Source: an uncultured Collinsella sp. | GTDB taxonomy: Bacteria; Actinomycetota; Coriobacteriia; Coriobacteriales; Coriobacteriaceae | Length of the DNA: 64,000 nt | Assembly: GCA_934668695.1 (NCBI GenBank) | Contig: CAKUOD010000003.1 | Location: 1 to 64,000, forward strand | Direction of reading: 5' to 3' | In this document: piece after piece, positions 8,194 to 16,631 of the stretch | How positions within the stretch are numbered: position 1 is the first letter of the stretch | Layout of the letters: each line of letters begins with the position of its first letter | Notes under the pieces: model-generated | The model's input: only the letters and a program-made list of their open reading frames with translations | Databases searched by the model: none | Told to the model about the DNA's origin: nothing | Position numbers and translations under genes: made by a program

Positions 8194-9069
8194 ATGACGG
8201 CTGCTGCGGCTATGGAGCCCACGGAGCTTGAGGAACTCATGGAGGCGCAGGCCGAGGCCGCGCACGAGCGCGAAGTTGGGGATGCGACTCGCCCCACGGC
8301 AGAGGATCTTGCGGCCTCGCCGACGCGCATCGATGTGGAGGGCCTCGACCTGTTCTATGGCGACCACCATGCGCTCAAGGACGTGAACATCAAAATCCGC
8401 GACAAGCAGATTACCTCGTTTATCGGGCCTTCTGGTTGTGGCAAGTCGACGCTGCTGCGCTGCTTTAACCGCATGAACGATAGCATCAAGGATTGCCGTA
8501 TCGAGGGCAAGATCGCGCTCGACGGCCAGGATATCCTGGGCGATTACGATATCTGCCGCCTGCGTCAGCGCGTGGGCATGGTGTTCCAGCGCCCCAATCC
8601 GTTTCCCATGAGCATCTACGACAACGTTGCCTATGGCCCTCGCGGCATGGGCGTGCGCGATCGCGTTGTGCTTGACAAGCTGGTCGAGGACTCCCTTCGT
8701 CGCGCTGCGCTATGGGATGAGGTCAAGGACAAGCTCAAGGAGTCGGGCCTGGGCCTTTCGGGCGGACAGCAGCAGCGTCTGTGCATCGCTCGTGCGCTTG
8801 CTGTGCAGCCCGACATCCTGCTGATGGATGAGCCCACGAGCGCCCTCGATCCCGTGTCGACGCTGGTGGTTGAGCAGCTGGCCTGCGAGCTCAAGGAAAC
8901 GTGCACGCTGGTGGTCGTTACGCACAACATGCAGCAGGCCGCGCGCATTTCCGACTCGGTCGCGTTCTTTTTGCTGGGCGAGCTGGTGGAGCATGCGCCT
9001 ACCGCGCAGCTCTTCAAAAACCCGACCGATCCGCGCACGGCGGATTATTTGACGGGCCGTTTTGGCTGA
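8194..9069 (+). CDS. pstB: Phosphate ABC transporter ATPase PstB
   Basis: ATP-binding subunit of the high-affinity phosphate importer. The core begins near residue 42 ([20 protein letters not shown]). It carries Walker [12 protein letters not shown], signature [16 protein letters not shown], Walker [14 protein letters not shown] and the switch His in VVVTHNMQQ. The stretch [16 protein letters not shown] is characteristic of PstB. A roughly 40-residue Glu/Ala-rich N-terminal extension precedes the usual start. ATG at 8194 is chosen because GGAGGT lies eight bases upstream, over the ATG at 8179. pstS, pstC, pstA and phoU are not in the window; instead phoB and phoR follow, so control by phosphate starvation is expected. 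Confidence 0.93.
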   Translation: MTAAAAMEPTELEELMEAQAEAAHEREVGDATRPTAEDLAASPTRIDVEGLDLFYGDHHALKDVNIKIRDKQITSFIGPSGCGKSTLLRCFNRMNDSIKDCRIEGKIALDGQDILGDYDICRLRQRVGMVFQRPNPFPMSIYDNVAYGPRGMGVRDRVVLDKLVEDSLRRAALWDEVKDKLKESGLGLSGGQQQRLCIARALAVQPDILLMDEPTSALDPVSTLVVEQLACELKETCTLVVVTHNMQQAARISDSVAFFLLGELVEHAPTAQLFKNPTDPRTADYLTGRFG

Positions 9070-9133
9070 TACTATCTAGTGCAGGTGCCTTTAGGGTTAA
9101 GATGCGGTCATATCGGCCGCAAAGGGGTTCAAC

Positions 9134-9862
9134 ATGATCTATTACGTCGAGGACGATGACAACATCAGGGATTTGACAGTCTACGCGCTGCGCAAGCAGG
9201 GAATCGAGGCCGAGGGCTTTTCGTGCGATGGCGAGTTTAAAGCTGCCGTGGCGCGACGGGTGCCCGATGCTGTGCTGCTCGATATCATGCTGCCCGACAC
9301 CGATGGCTTGGCGATTATGCGTCGTCTGCGTGCCGATCGCCTGACGGCGACGGTGCCCATCATGATGCTTACCGCCAAGGACACCGAGCTCGACAAGGTG
9401 ATGGCGCTCGATGGCGGTGCCGACGATTACCTGACTAAGCCGTTTTCGCTCATGGAGCTTGCGAGCCGCTGCCGCGCACTGCTGCGTCGCGGCGGCATGG
9501 TCAAGCAGGCGAGCGATGTGCTCAGCGTGGGCGACATCGTGCTCTCGCCCAGCCATCGCGAGGTGACCGTTGCCGGCGAGCCGCTTAAGCTCACCCTGCG
9601 CGAGTTCGACCTGCTCGAGTACCTCATGCGCAAGCCCGGCGTGGTCTTTACCCGCGAGTCGTTGCTGCAGAGCGTGTGGGGCTGGGACTTCGACGGCGGT
9701 TCGCGCACCGTTGACGTGCACGTGCAGACGCTTCGCCAAAAACTGGGCGAGCATGCCAGCGCCATCGAGACCGTGCGCGGCGTGGGTTATCGCCTGGCCG
9801 AGCCTTCTGCCGGTGATGGTGCCGAAGGCGACGACACCGCGGCCACCGCATCGGAGGAGTAA
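9134..9862 (+). CDS. phoB: Phosphate-regulon response regulator PhoB/PhoP type
   Basis: A 242-residue OmpR-family regulator. The receiver domain starts MIYYVEDDDN, the phospho-acceptor Asp lies in VLLDIMLPD, and the conserved Lys in LTKPFSLMEL. The C-terminal winged helix contains LTLREFDLLEYLMRKPG and ends GVGYRLAEP, followed by an acidic, low-complexity tail. AAAGGGG precedes the ATG. It sits between pstB and a PhoR-type kinase, so a role in phosphate-starvation control is strongly suggested by context. Direct PhoB boxes were not identified with confidence. Confidence 0.88.
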   Translation: MIYYVEDDDNIRDLTVYALRKQGIEAEGFSCDGEFKAAVARRVPDAVLLDIMLPDTDGLAIMRRLRADRLTATVPIMMLTAKDTELDKVMALDGGADDYLTKPFSLMELASRCRALLRRGGMVKQASDVLSVGDIVLSPSHREVTVAGEPLKLTLREFDLLEYLMRKPGVVFTRESLLQSVWGWDFDGGSRTVDVHVQTLRQKLGEHASAIETVRGVGYRLAEPSAGDGAEGDDTAATASEE

Positions 9863-9865
9863 CCC

Positions 9866-11290
9866 GTGGTCTTCGCCCCCCAGGGAAAACATACGCTGTC
9901 GCACCGCGTTTTTGTGACGATCTTTGTCTGCGCCATGGCGGTTATCGTTGCGTTTACGGTGCTGGGTGCGTTCTTTGTGCAAAACACCTTGGCGGATGCC
10001 ACGAGTGCCAATCTGGCGCAGGAAACCGAGCTCATTGCTGCCGCCCTCGACGAGCAGCAGGAGCCCATTCCGTTCTTGCGAAGCCTCGATCGCGAGGATC
10101 TTCGTATCACGCTGATCAATAAGGACGGATCTGTTGCCTACGACAACGAGGCGTCGCCTTCCACACTGCCCAACCATGGCGATCGCCCCGAGGTCATCGA
10201 GGCCTTTGAGAGTGGTTCGGGTTCCGCGGAGCGCGCAAGCTCTACACTCGACGAGATTATGCTGTATCGCGCCGTCACCCTTGATAACGGCCAGGTCGTC
10301 CGCTTGGCGCAGGCCCAGCCTGGTGTTGCGGCGATTTTGCTGTCGATGCTGGCGCCGATGCTGCTTATCGCAGCAGCGGGTGCAGTACTCTCGTTTTTTA
10401 TGGCGCGCCGTGAGTCCCGTGCCATCATCGCGCCGTTGCAAGAGGTGGATTTGGATCACCCACGCCGTAGCTATGAGCACGCCTATGCCGAGATGGTCCC
10501 CATGCTTGAGCGTATCGAGTCGCAGCGCCAGGAACTCAAGCGCCAAATGGCGGTGCTAGCGGACAACGACCGTATGCGCCGCGAGTTCACGGCGAATATC
10601 ACCCATGAGCTCAAGACGCCGCTTACGGCGATTTCGGGCTATGCCGAGCTCATCGCAAATGGCATGGTCGAGGGCGAGGACGACCTGCGCAACTTTGGCG
10701 GTCGCATCTATCGTGAGGCGGGCCGCTTGGCAGCGCTTGTCAACGACATCCTTACGCTGTCTAACTTGGACGAGGCCGAACGTGCAACTGAAGGCGAGGC
10801 AGTGCCCATTGGGTCCACGGAACCTATTGAGCTCTCTCGTGCCATCTATGCGGTTGAGCAGCGTCTTGAACAGGTCGCCCGTCAAGCGAATGTGACGATA
10901 AGTCATGAGACCAAGCCTGTGGTCATCGAAGGCGTGTCGCGCTTGATCGACGAGCTCATCTATAATCTGGCAAGCAACGCCATCCGCTACAATCGACCCG
11001 GCGGTACGGTTACGTTGCAGTGCGGCACCAACGACGAAGGCCATCCGTTCCTCGCTGTCGCCGACACGGGAATCGGTATCGCGCCTGAAGAACAGGGCAA
11101 GGTATTTGAGCGGTTCTATCGCGTGGACAAGAGTAGGTCCAAGGCACGCGGCGGAACCGGCCTGGGGCTTGCCATTGTCAAGCATGCGGCCCTGTATCAT
11201 CACGCCACGCTCGATCTGTCGAGCGAACCGGGCGTGGGAACCACCATTACGGTGACGTTTCCCATACAGCAGGACGAGCCATTCGCATAG
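9866..11290 (+). CDS. phoR: Phosphate sensor histidine kinase PhoR type
   Basis: A 474-residue kinase starting with GTG three bases after phoB, with GGAGGA just upstream. The order is TM1 (about 17-40), an extracytoplasmic Cache-like domain (ITLINKDGSVAYDN through LYRAVTLDNGQVVRLA), TM2 (about 152-175), HAMP-like linker, HisKA with EFTANITHELKTPLTAISGY, and HATPase_c (NLASNAIRYN, GTGLGLAIVKHA). This domain order, with the outer PhoR-type fold, matches Gram-positive PhoR/PnpS proteins. It phosphorylates PhoB when phosphate is scarce. A strong terminator at 11316 closes the operon. Confidence 0.88.
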   Translation: MVFAPQGKHTLSHRVFVTIFVCAMAVIVAFTVLGAFFVQNTLADATSANLAQETELIAAALDEQQEPIPFLRSLDREDLRITLINKDGSVAYDNEASPSTLPNHGDRPEVIEAFESGSGSAERASSTLDEIMLYRAVTLDNGQVVRLAQAQPGVAAILLSMLAPMLLIAAAGAVLSFFMARRESRAIIAPLQEVDLDHPRRSYEHAYAEMVPMLERIESQRQELKRQMAVLADNDRMRREFTANITHELKTPLTAISGYAELIANGMVEGEDDLRNFGGRIYREAGRLAALVNDILTLSNLDEAERATEGEAVPIGSTEPIELSRAIYAVEQRLEQVARQANVTISHETKPVVIEGVSRLIDELIYNLASNAIRYNRPGGTVTLQCGTNDEGHPFLAVADTGIGIAPEEQGKVFERFYRVDKSRSKARGGTGLGLAIVKHAALYHHATLDLSSEPGVGTTITVTFPIQQDEPFA

Positions 11291-11315
11291 CGATACAACA
11301 TAGTTATTCGCGCAG

Positions 11316-11350
11316 ACGCCGCACTTGACTTTCGGGTGCGGCGTTGTTGT
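11316..11350 (+). terminator. Terminator after phoR
   Basis: ACGCCGCAC pairs with GTGCGGCGT, followed by TTGTTGT. It lies 26 bases after the phoR stop. Confidence 0.75.
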
Positions 11351-11485
11351 GCAATTTTACGATTGCTTCCGACATTTTTACAGGAGAGCCTGTTTCTTAT
11401 GTATAGAGTTTGGTCTCGGTAAAAAGATGCGATAACATACGGACAGTTTTGTCAATCCGAACTGGGGAAATGAAAGGCAAGCTGC

Positions 11486-12142
11486 ATGACCCTTCTCGAA
11501 CTGTTCCAGCTGCTGAAGAAGCACCTCAAGCTGGTCATCACCCTTCCGGTGGTCTGCGCGATCGCCATGGGCATCGTGTCCTTCGTTGCGATGGACAACA
11601 CCTATACCGCGACGACGAGCATGTACATTCTCGCCAAGACCGACGATAGCGGTCAGATGAGCTACAACGATCTCTCGGCGAGCCAGATGCTTTCCAACGA
11701 TATCGCCACGCTGCTGGATAGCGATAGCGTTAAGAGCGGCGCCGCCAAAGAACTGGGCCTCACCGATCTGGATGACTACAAGGTGTCTGTTTCCTCCGAG
11801 ACCACTACGCGTGTCATTACGCTTTCGGTTACCGGCACCGATGCCAAGGAGACGGCTGAGGTCGCAAAGGCCATTGCCAGCTCGGTGAGTACGGTCGCTC
11901 AGAACGTCGGCGCTGCCCAGAGCATCAACGTTATCGACGAGGCTAAGACCCCCGAAGCCCCCAGCGGCCCCAAGCGCACGCTGTATATTGCCGTCGCGTT
12001 CCTCGCCGGTATCTTTATCGCAGTTGCCTATGTCGTTTTGGCAGACATGCTCAATACCCGCATCCGCGGTGCCGAAGAGGCAGAAGAGCTCCTGGGTATT
12101 CCCGTTGTTGGCCGAATTCCGGCTATGAAAGGTGGTAAATAG
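11486..12142 (+). CDS. Wzz/YveK-type polysaccharide chain-length protein
   Basis: A 218-residue inner-membrane protein with two membrane helices, one at about residues 18-38 (VITLPVVCAIAMGIVSFVAM) and one at about 170-192 (YIAVAFLAGIFIAVAYVVLA), bracketing an extracellular Wzz domain. In Gram-positive bacteria such proteins (CapA, CpsC, YveK) control chain length and activate a separate tyrosine kinase through their short cytoplasmic tail, here about 25 residues. The BY-kinase gene begins two bases after its stop, which fits that split arrangement. No glycosyltransferase or polymerase genes are nearby, so this is a regulatory module detached from a polysaccharide cluster. Confidence 0.87.
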   Translation: MTLLELFQLLKKHLKLVITLPVVCAIAMGIVSFVAMDNTYTATTSMYILAKTDDSGQMSYNDLSASQMLSNDIATLLDSDSVKSGAAKELGLTDLDDYKVSVSSETTTRVITLSVTGTDAKETAEVAKAIASSVSTVAQNVGAAQSINVIDEAKTPEAPSGPKRTLYIAVAFLAGIFIAVAYVVLADMLNTRIRGAEEAEELLGIPVVGRIPAMKGGK

Positions 12143-12144
12143 GC

Positions 12145-12882
12145 ATGGCTAAGGCAAAGAACACCGATAAGCTCGTTGTACAGAATGCCGCCAAGACCCT
12201 TCTGGCCAACATCCGCTTTGCGAGCGTGGACGACCCCATTCGCACCATCACCGTTACCTCCTCGATTCCCAACGAGGGCAAGTCTACGGTTTCCATTAAC
12301 CTTGCTCAGGCAATCGCCACGAGCGGCAAGTCCGTGCTCCTGGTCGAGGCCGATATGCGCCGCAGGTCCCTTTCCGATATGCTCGGCGTCCGTTCGCGCG
12401 GCGGACTCTATGCGGTCCTTTCCGAGCAGATCTCCATTGACCAGGCAATTGTCGAGACGGGTCAGAAGAACTTCTACTTCCTCGATGCCGAGCCGCACAT
12501 TCCCAATCCTGCCGACATCATCGTCTCCCATCGCTTTGCCAAGCTGGTAAAGGCACTGTCCGCCAAGTTCCAGTACGTCATCTTCGATGCTCCTCCGGTC
12601 GGCACCTTCATCGATGCTGCCGAGATTGCCAGCTTGACCGACGGCGCGCTGTTCGTGGTGCGCGAGGACTTTACTAAGCGCGAAGAGGCGCTCAACGCTA
12701 TCGCCCAGCTTAAGAAGTCCGAGAAGGTCAAGCTCATCGGTACCGTCATGAATTACTGTGAGACCGAGACCAGCGAGTACTACTATTCTTACTACACCAA
12801 GGATGGTAAGAAGGTAAAGAAGGGCTCTGACGATCAGGGTGCTTCCAAAAAGGGCATCTTCACCAACCGAGCAAACGTTTAG
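12145..12882 (+). CDS. BY-type tyrosine kinase (CpsD/YwqD-like)
   Basis: A 245-residue cytoplasmic ATPase-fold tyrosine kinase for exopolysaccharide control. It has Walker A SSIPNEGKSTVSINLAQ (about residues 34-50), Walker A' LLVEADMRRRS (about 67-77) and Walker B YVIFDAPPVGT (about 144-154). The C-terminal autophosphorylation cluster is clear: SEYYYSYY at about 211-218, followed by a basic tail. It forms a tight operon with the Wzz-like activator (2-base gap) and the PHP phosphatase (17-base gap). This gives a complete writer, activator and eraser set. Confidence 0.92.
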   Translation: MAKAKNTDKLVVQNAAKTLLANIRFASVDDPIRTITVTSSIPNEGKSTVSINLAQAIATSGKSVLLVEADMRRRSLSDMLGVRSRGGLYAVLSEQISIDQAIVETGQKNFYFLDAEPHIPNPADIIVSHRFAKLVKALSAKFQYVIFDAPPVGTFIDAAEIASLTDGALFVVREDFTKREEALNAIAQLKKSEKVKLIGTVMNYCETETSEYYYSYYTKDGKKVKKGSDDQGASKKGIFTNRANV

Positions 12883-12899
12883 CTGATTAAGGCCGATCT

Positions 12900-13550
12900 A
12901 TGCGTGACATTCATTGCCATATCTTGCCGGGTGTAGACGACGGCGCCGCCGATCTCGATGAGAGCCTGGCGATGCTCGAGGCCGCCAAGCGGGCCGGTGT
13001 TACCAGAATCGTTTGCACTCCGCACTGTCGTGACCCTTATTTTGATTACGACAAAATGTGGGATGCCTATGAGCTGCTGCGTGATAACGCCGATGGTTTT
13101 CCGCTCCAGATGGGCTTTGAGGTCAACCATCGTAAGCTTGTCGGGCTTGGTATCGATGCCGCGGAGCACTTGCATTTCGATGGGACCAATGAGTTTCTGC
13201 TCGAGCTTTCGACGCATGCCGATGCGTATGCGTTTAGAGAGTACGAGAACACGATTTACGATTTGCAGTGCCTTGGCTACCAGGTGATCATCGCTCATCC
13301 TGAGCGCTATCGTGCGGTTCAAAAGGATGTAAGCGTGGCGGAGCGCCTGGTCGATATGGGTTGTAAGCTGCAGGCTTCGGCGGACTTTATTGCCGGCGGT
13401 CGCTTTGGTCGCGAGAAAAAGCCGGCACAGCGCCTGTTCGATCAGAACCTGTACAGCTTTATCGCGAGCGATGCCCATAACGTGGGTCATTACGACTGCC
13501 TGGCAAAGGCTCGCGCGAAGTTCAGCGTGCGCGGAGCTCATTTTCGCTAA
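12900..13550 (+). CDS. PHP-family tyrosine phosphatase (CpsB/YwqE-like)
   Basis: A 216-residue Mn-dependent phosphatase of the polymerase-and-histidinol-phosphatase fold. It dephosphorylates the BY-kinase. The metal-binding motifs are DIHCHILPGVDDGA at the N-terminus, CTPHCRDPYF near residue 40, VIIAHPERY near residue 128 and FIASDAHN near 187. The length is slightly shorter than the usual 240-255 residues but all motifs are present. It is the third gene of the exopolysaccharide control operon. Confidence 0.9.
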   Translation: MRDIHCHILPGVDDGAADLDESLAMLEAAKRAGVTRIVCTPHCRDPYFDYDKMWDAYELLRDNADGFPLQMGFEVNHRKLVGLGIDAAEHLHFDGTNEFLLELSTHADAYAFREYENTIYDLQCLGYQVIIAHPERYRAVQKDVSVAERLVDMGCKLQASADFIAGGRFGREKKPAQRLFDQNLYSFIASDAHNVGHYDCLAKARAKFSVRGAHFR

Positions 13551-13589
13551 AATCTGTCCCTAACGTTCGCATTGAATGAAGGGGCAGCC

Positions 13590-14090
13590 ATGGATATCCA
13601 ACTTAAGACGGGATGCTTTGAAGACGCGGCGCTGGTGCGCCGCGTCGTTTTTATGGATGAGCAGGGCTACGAGAATGAGTTTGACGCTATCGACGAGGCT
13701 CCGAGCTGCATCCATGTGACGCTGTACGTGGACGGCGAGCTCGCCGGTTGTTCGCGCGTGTTTCCCGAGGAGCTGGAGCGCGTAGCCGACGCGGAGGCAC
13801 CGGTGTCGCCGGCGTGCGAGATGGACGAAGGCGTTGCGGCAGGGGAGACCTTCATTATGGGACGCGTCGCGGTGTTGCCCTCGATGCGCCGTCGTGGTCT
13901 GGCAGGCAAAATTGTGGAGGCGAGTGATGCCGCCGCGCGCGATGCCGGTGCCAAGCTCATAAAACTGCACGCTCAAGAATATGTCCTGCCTCTCTACGCC
14001 AAGGCTGGCTACACGCAGATCGCGCCGGTGGACTATGAGGACGAAGGCCAGCCCCATGCCTGGATGGCCAAACGCGTGAGCGACAGATAG
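13590..14090 (+). CDS. GNAT-family N-acetyltransferase
   Basis: A 166-residue acyl-CoA-dependent acetyltransferase. The motif A segment FIMGRVAVLPSMRRRGLAGK binds the pyrophosphate of acetyl-CoA, and the C-terminal segment LHAQEYVLPLYAKAGY completes the fold. The substrate is unknown. ATG at 13590 (MDIQLKTG) is preferred because GAAGGGG lies 5-6 bases upstream; an in-frame TTG at 13572 overlaps that site. It is a single gene, 40 bases after the phosphatase gene. Confidence 0.85.
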   Translation: MDIQLKTGCFEDAALVRRVVFMDEQGYENEFDAIDEAPSCIHVTLYVDGELAGCSRVFPEELERVADAEAPVSPACEMDEGVAAGETFIMGRVAVLPSMRRRGLAGKIVEASDAAARDAGAKLIKLHAQEYVLPLYAKAGYTQIAPVDYEDEGQPHAWMAKRVSDR

Positions 14091-14114
14091 GGACGTTCCT
14101 TTTCGGCCGGCAGC

Positions 14115-14124
14115 GGGGGGGGGG
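14115..14124 (+). repeat. Ten-G homopolymer tract
   Basis: A run of ten G in the gap between the acetyltransferase stop and the htpG leader. It is a possible slippage site, about 80 bases upstream of the likely htpG promoter (TATAAA at 14203-14208). Confidence 0.75.
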
Positions 14125-14240
14125 CACTCCTCGGCAATCGACGCATGGGCGTTCCGACATACAGTTTTTCGATTCCGTATGTATATATGCGCGCTAATGG
14201 GTTATAAAATCTAAGTCTGAACATAGCAGGTCTGCAATGC

Positions 14241-14264
14241 GGCTCGGGCAACCGAGCCGTTTTT
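14241..14264 (+). terminator. Terminator-like hairpin in the htpG leader
   Basis: GGCTCGG, loop GCAA, CCGAGCC, G and five T form a textbook intrinsic terminator 30 bases before the htpG ATG. A TATAAA box at 14203-14208 lies upstream, so transcripts from it would meet this hairpin about 25 bases in. It may be an attenuator of htpG or the end of a very short RNA. Confidence 0.65.
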
Positions 14265-14294
14265 GCGGGCAGGGGTAGCGCGAAAGGACTGCAC

Positions 14295-16319
14295 ATGCGT
14301 CAATTTAAGACCGAGAGCAAAAAACTGCTCGACCTCATGATCAACTCCATCTACACCAATAAGGAAATCTTCCTGCGCGAGCTTATCTCTAACGCGAGCG
14401 ACGCCGTCGACAAGCTCAACTTTAAGAGCCTGCAGGACCCGAGCGTCAAGCTCGACCAGGGCGACCTGGCTATTCGCGTCTCCTTTGATAAAGACGCCCG
14501 CACCATTACCATCTCGGATAACGGCATTGGCATGACCGCCGAGGAGCTCGAGCGCAATCTGGGCACCATCGCCCATTCCGGCTCCGAGGAGTTTAAGACC
14601 GAGAACGCCGAGCAGCAGGGTTCGGATGTCGACATCATCGGCCAGTTTGGCGTGGGCTTCTACTCGGCCTTTATGGTCGCCAGCCACGTAAAGGTTGTCA
14701 GCCGCGCCTATGGGGAGGACACCGCTCACGTGTGGGAGTCTGATGGTCTTGAGGGTTATACCATCGAGGACGGCGAGCGCGCCGAGCACGGTACCGATGT
14801 TATCCTGACGCTGCGCGAGAACGAGAAGCTCGATGCCGACGGCGAGGCCGAGACCTACGATCGCTTCCTGACCGAGTGGGGCCTCAAGAGCCTGATTCAG
14901 CAGTACAGCAACTATGTGCGTTACCCGATCCAGATGATGGTGTCCAAGAGCCGCCAGAAGCCCAAGCCCGAGGATGCTGGCGATGACTACACGCCCGAGT
15001 ACGAGGACTACCAGGAGCTCGAGACCGTCAACTCAATGACGCCGATCTGGAAGAAGCACAGCTCCGATGTTGAGCAGAAGGACTATGACGAGTTCTACAA
15101 GTCCACGTTCCACGACTTTGACGATCCAGCGCGCACCATCAGCTTCCATGCCGAGGGCACGCTCGAGTACGACGCCCTGCTGTTTGTGCCGGGCCGCGCG
15201 CCGTTCGATCTGTACAGCAAGGACTACGAGAAGGGCCTGGCGCTCTACAGCTCCAACGTTCTGATTATGGAGAAGTGCGACGACCTGCTGCCCGACTACT
15301 ACAACTTTGTCCGCGGCGTCGTGGATTCCGCCGATGTGTCGCTCAACATCTCGCGTGAGACGCTTCAGCAGAACCGTCAGCTCAAGGCCATCGCCAAGCG
15401 TGTGGAAAAGAAGATCACCGCCGACCTTGAGGATATGCGTGACAACGACCGCGAGGCCTACGAGAAGTTCTTTGAGAACTTTGGCCGCGGTCTTAAGTAC
15501 GGCATCTACTCGAGCTATGGCATGAAGGCCGATGAGCTCGCCGATCTGTTGCTGTTCTGGTCTGCCAAGGAACAGAAGATGATTACCTTGGCCGAGTATG
15601 CCAAGGGCATGCCCGAGGATCAGAAGGCCATCTACTACGCCGCCGGCGACTCGCGTGAGCGCTTGGCCAAGATGCCCGTGGTAAAGGGCGTGCTCGACCG
15701 CGGCTATGACGTGCTGCTGCTGACGCAGGATGTGGACGAGTTCACGTTCCAGGCTATGCGTGAGTACGTTGCCGCCGATATGCCCAAGATCTACGAGGAC
15801 GATGCTGCCCGCGAGGCTGCCGAGAAGGCTGTGGCCGACGGTGCCGAGCCCGAGGTCGAGGATCGTCATCTAGAGCTCAAGAACGTCGCGACTGGCGATC
15901 TTGATCTGGCGACCGAGGACGAGAAGAAGGAGGCCGAGGACGCCACCAAGGAAAACGAGGACCTCTTTAGCGCTATGAAGGAGGCGCTCGGTGACAAGGT
16001 CGAGAAAGTTGCTGTCTCCGCGCGCCTGACCGATGCCCCCGCTTGCATCACCACCGAGGGCCCGCTTTCGCTTGAGATGGAGAAGGTGCTCCAGAAGGGA
16101 CCCGAGGGCGCGCCCGACGGTATGCCCAAGAGCCAGCGCGTGCTCGAGCTCAACGCCAAGCACCCGGTCTTTGACAAGCTTGTCGCTGCCCAGAAGGCAG
16201 GCGACGCCGACAAGATCAAGCAGTACTCCGGTCTGCTCTATGACCAGGCTCTGCTGGTCGAGGGCATCCTCCCCGAGGACCCCGTTGCCTTCGCCGCGGC
16301 TGTTTGCAACTTGATGTAG
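14295..16319 (+). CDS. htpG: Chaperone HtpG (Hsp90)
   Basis: A 674-residue cytosolic ATP-dependent chaperone. The N-terminal GHKL ATPase domain shows FLRELISNASDAVDKL, ISDNGIGMT and GQFGVGFYSAFM; the middle domain and the dimerisation domain (ending AAAVCNLM) follow. It is longer than the roughly 625 residues of E. coli HtpG, partly through an acidic insert near residues 495-560 (TEDEKKEAEDATKENED). ATG at 14295 has GAAAGGA upstream. No CIRCE element is seen. The terminator-like hairpin in the leader is the only regulatory feature evident. Confidence 0.96.
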   Translation: MRQFKTESKKLLDLMINSIYTNKEIFLRELISNASDAVDKLNFKSLQDPSVKLDQGDLAIRVSFDKDARTITISDNGIGMTAEELERNLGTIAHSGSEEFKTENAEQQGSDVDIIGQFGVGFYSAFMVASHVKVVSRAYGEDTAHVWESDGLEGYTIEDGERAEHGTDVILTLRENEKLDADGEAETYDRFLTEWGLKSLIQQYSNYVRYPIQMMVSKSRQKPKPEDAGDDYTPEYEDYQELETVNSMTPIWKKHSSDVEQKDYDEFYKSTFHDFDDPARTISFHAEGTLEYDALLFVPGRAPFDLYSKDYEKGLALYSSNVLIMEKCDDLLPDYYNFVRGVVDSADVSLNISRETLQQNRQLKAIAKRVEKKITADLEDMRDNDREAYEKFFENFGRGLKYGIYSSYGMKADELADLLLFWSAKEQKMITLAEYAKGMPEDQKAIYYAAGDSRERLAKMPVVKGVLDRGYDVLLLTQDVDEFTFQAMREYVAADMPKIYEDDAAREAAEKAVADGAEPEVEDRHLELKNVATGDLDLATEDEKKEAEDATKENEDLFSAMKEALGDKVEKVAVSARLTDAPACITTEGPLSLEMEKVLQKGPEGAPDGMPKSQRVLELNAKHPVFDKLVAAQKAGDADKIKQYSGLLYDQALLVEGILPEDPVAFAAAVCNLM

Positions 16320-16349
16320 TTCGGGGATACGGCACCGTAACTAGATTAG

Positions 16350-16419
16350 AACGAGAGTGGATAATCTCCCACTTTTGGCTCGAATGCGGGCTTGAAGTGG
16401 GAGATTTTCCACTCTCGTT
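16350..16419. repeat. Long inverted repeat after htpG
   Basis: Arms 16350-16374 and 16395-16419 match at 24 of 25 positions (AACGAGAGTGGAT...). The loop is 20 bases and TCCTTTT follows. The stem is far longer than a terminator needs, and a separate ordinary terminator follows it. Confidence 0.8.
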
Positions 16420-16427
16420 TCCTTTTG

Positions 16428-16460
16428 AATGATCCCTTCGTCCCCAAGGGATCATTTATT
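16428..16460 (+). terminator. Terminator of htpG
   Basis: AATGATCCCTT pairs perfectly with AAGGGATCATT, followed by TATT. It lies about 110 bases after the htpG stop. Confidence 0.65.
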
Positions 16461-16631
16461 TGTGCGGGTTGTGGTTTTGTGACCTGCTGAAATTTGAGAT
16501 ACTGTACAACTGTACGTTAACTAATCTTCGTAGTATATTGCTACCCGCAAAACTCAATACCATTGAGCTTCGAGACGCTAAAGCGCCTACGTACAATGGT
16601 TGTTGATAGTACGATTTGATTCAACGACAGG

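Noticed and set aside
14125..14294. CIRCE-type heat-shock operator before htpG
   Set aside because: No TTAGCACTC/GAGTGCTAA pair is present.
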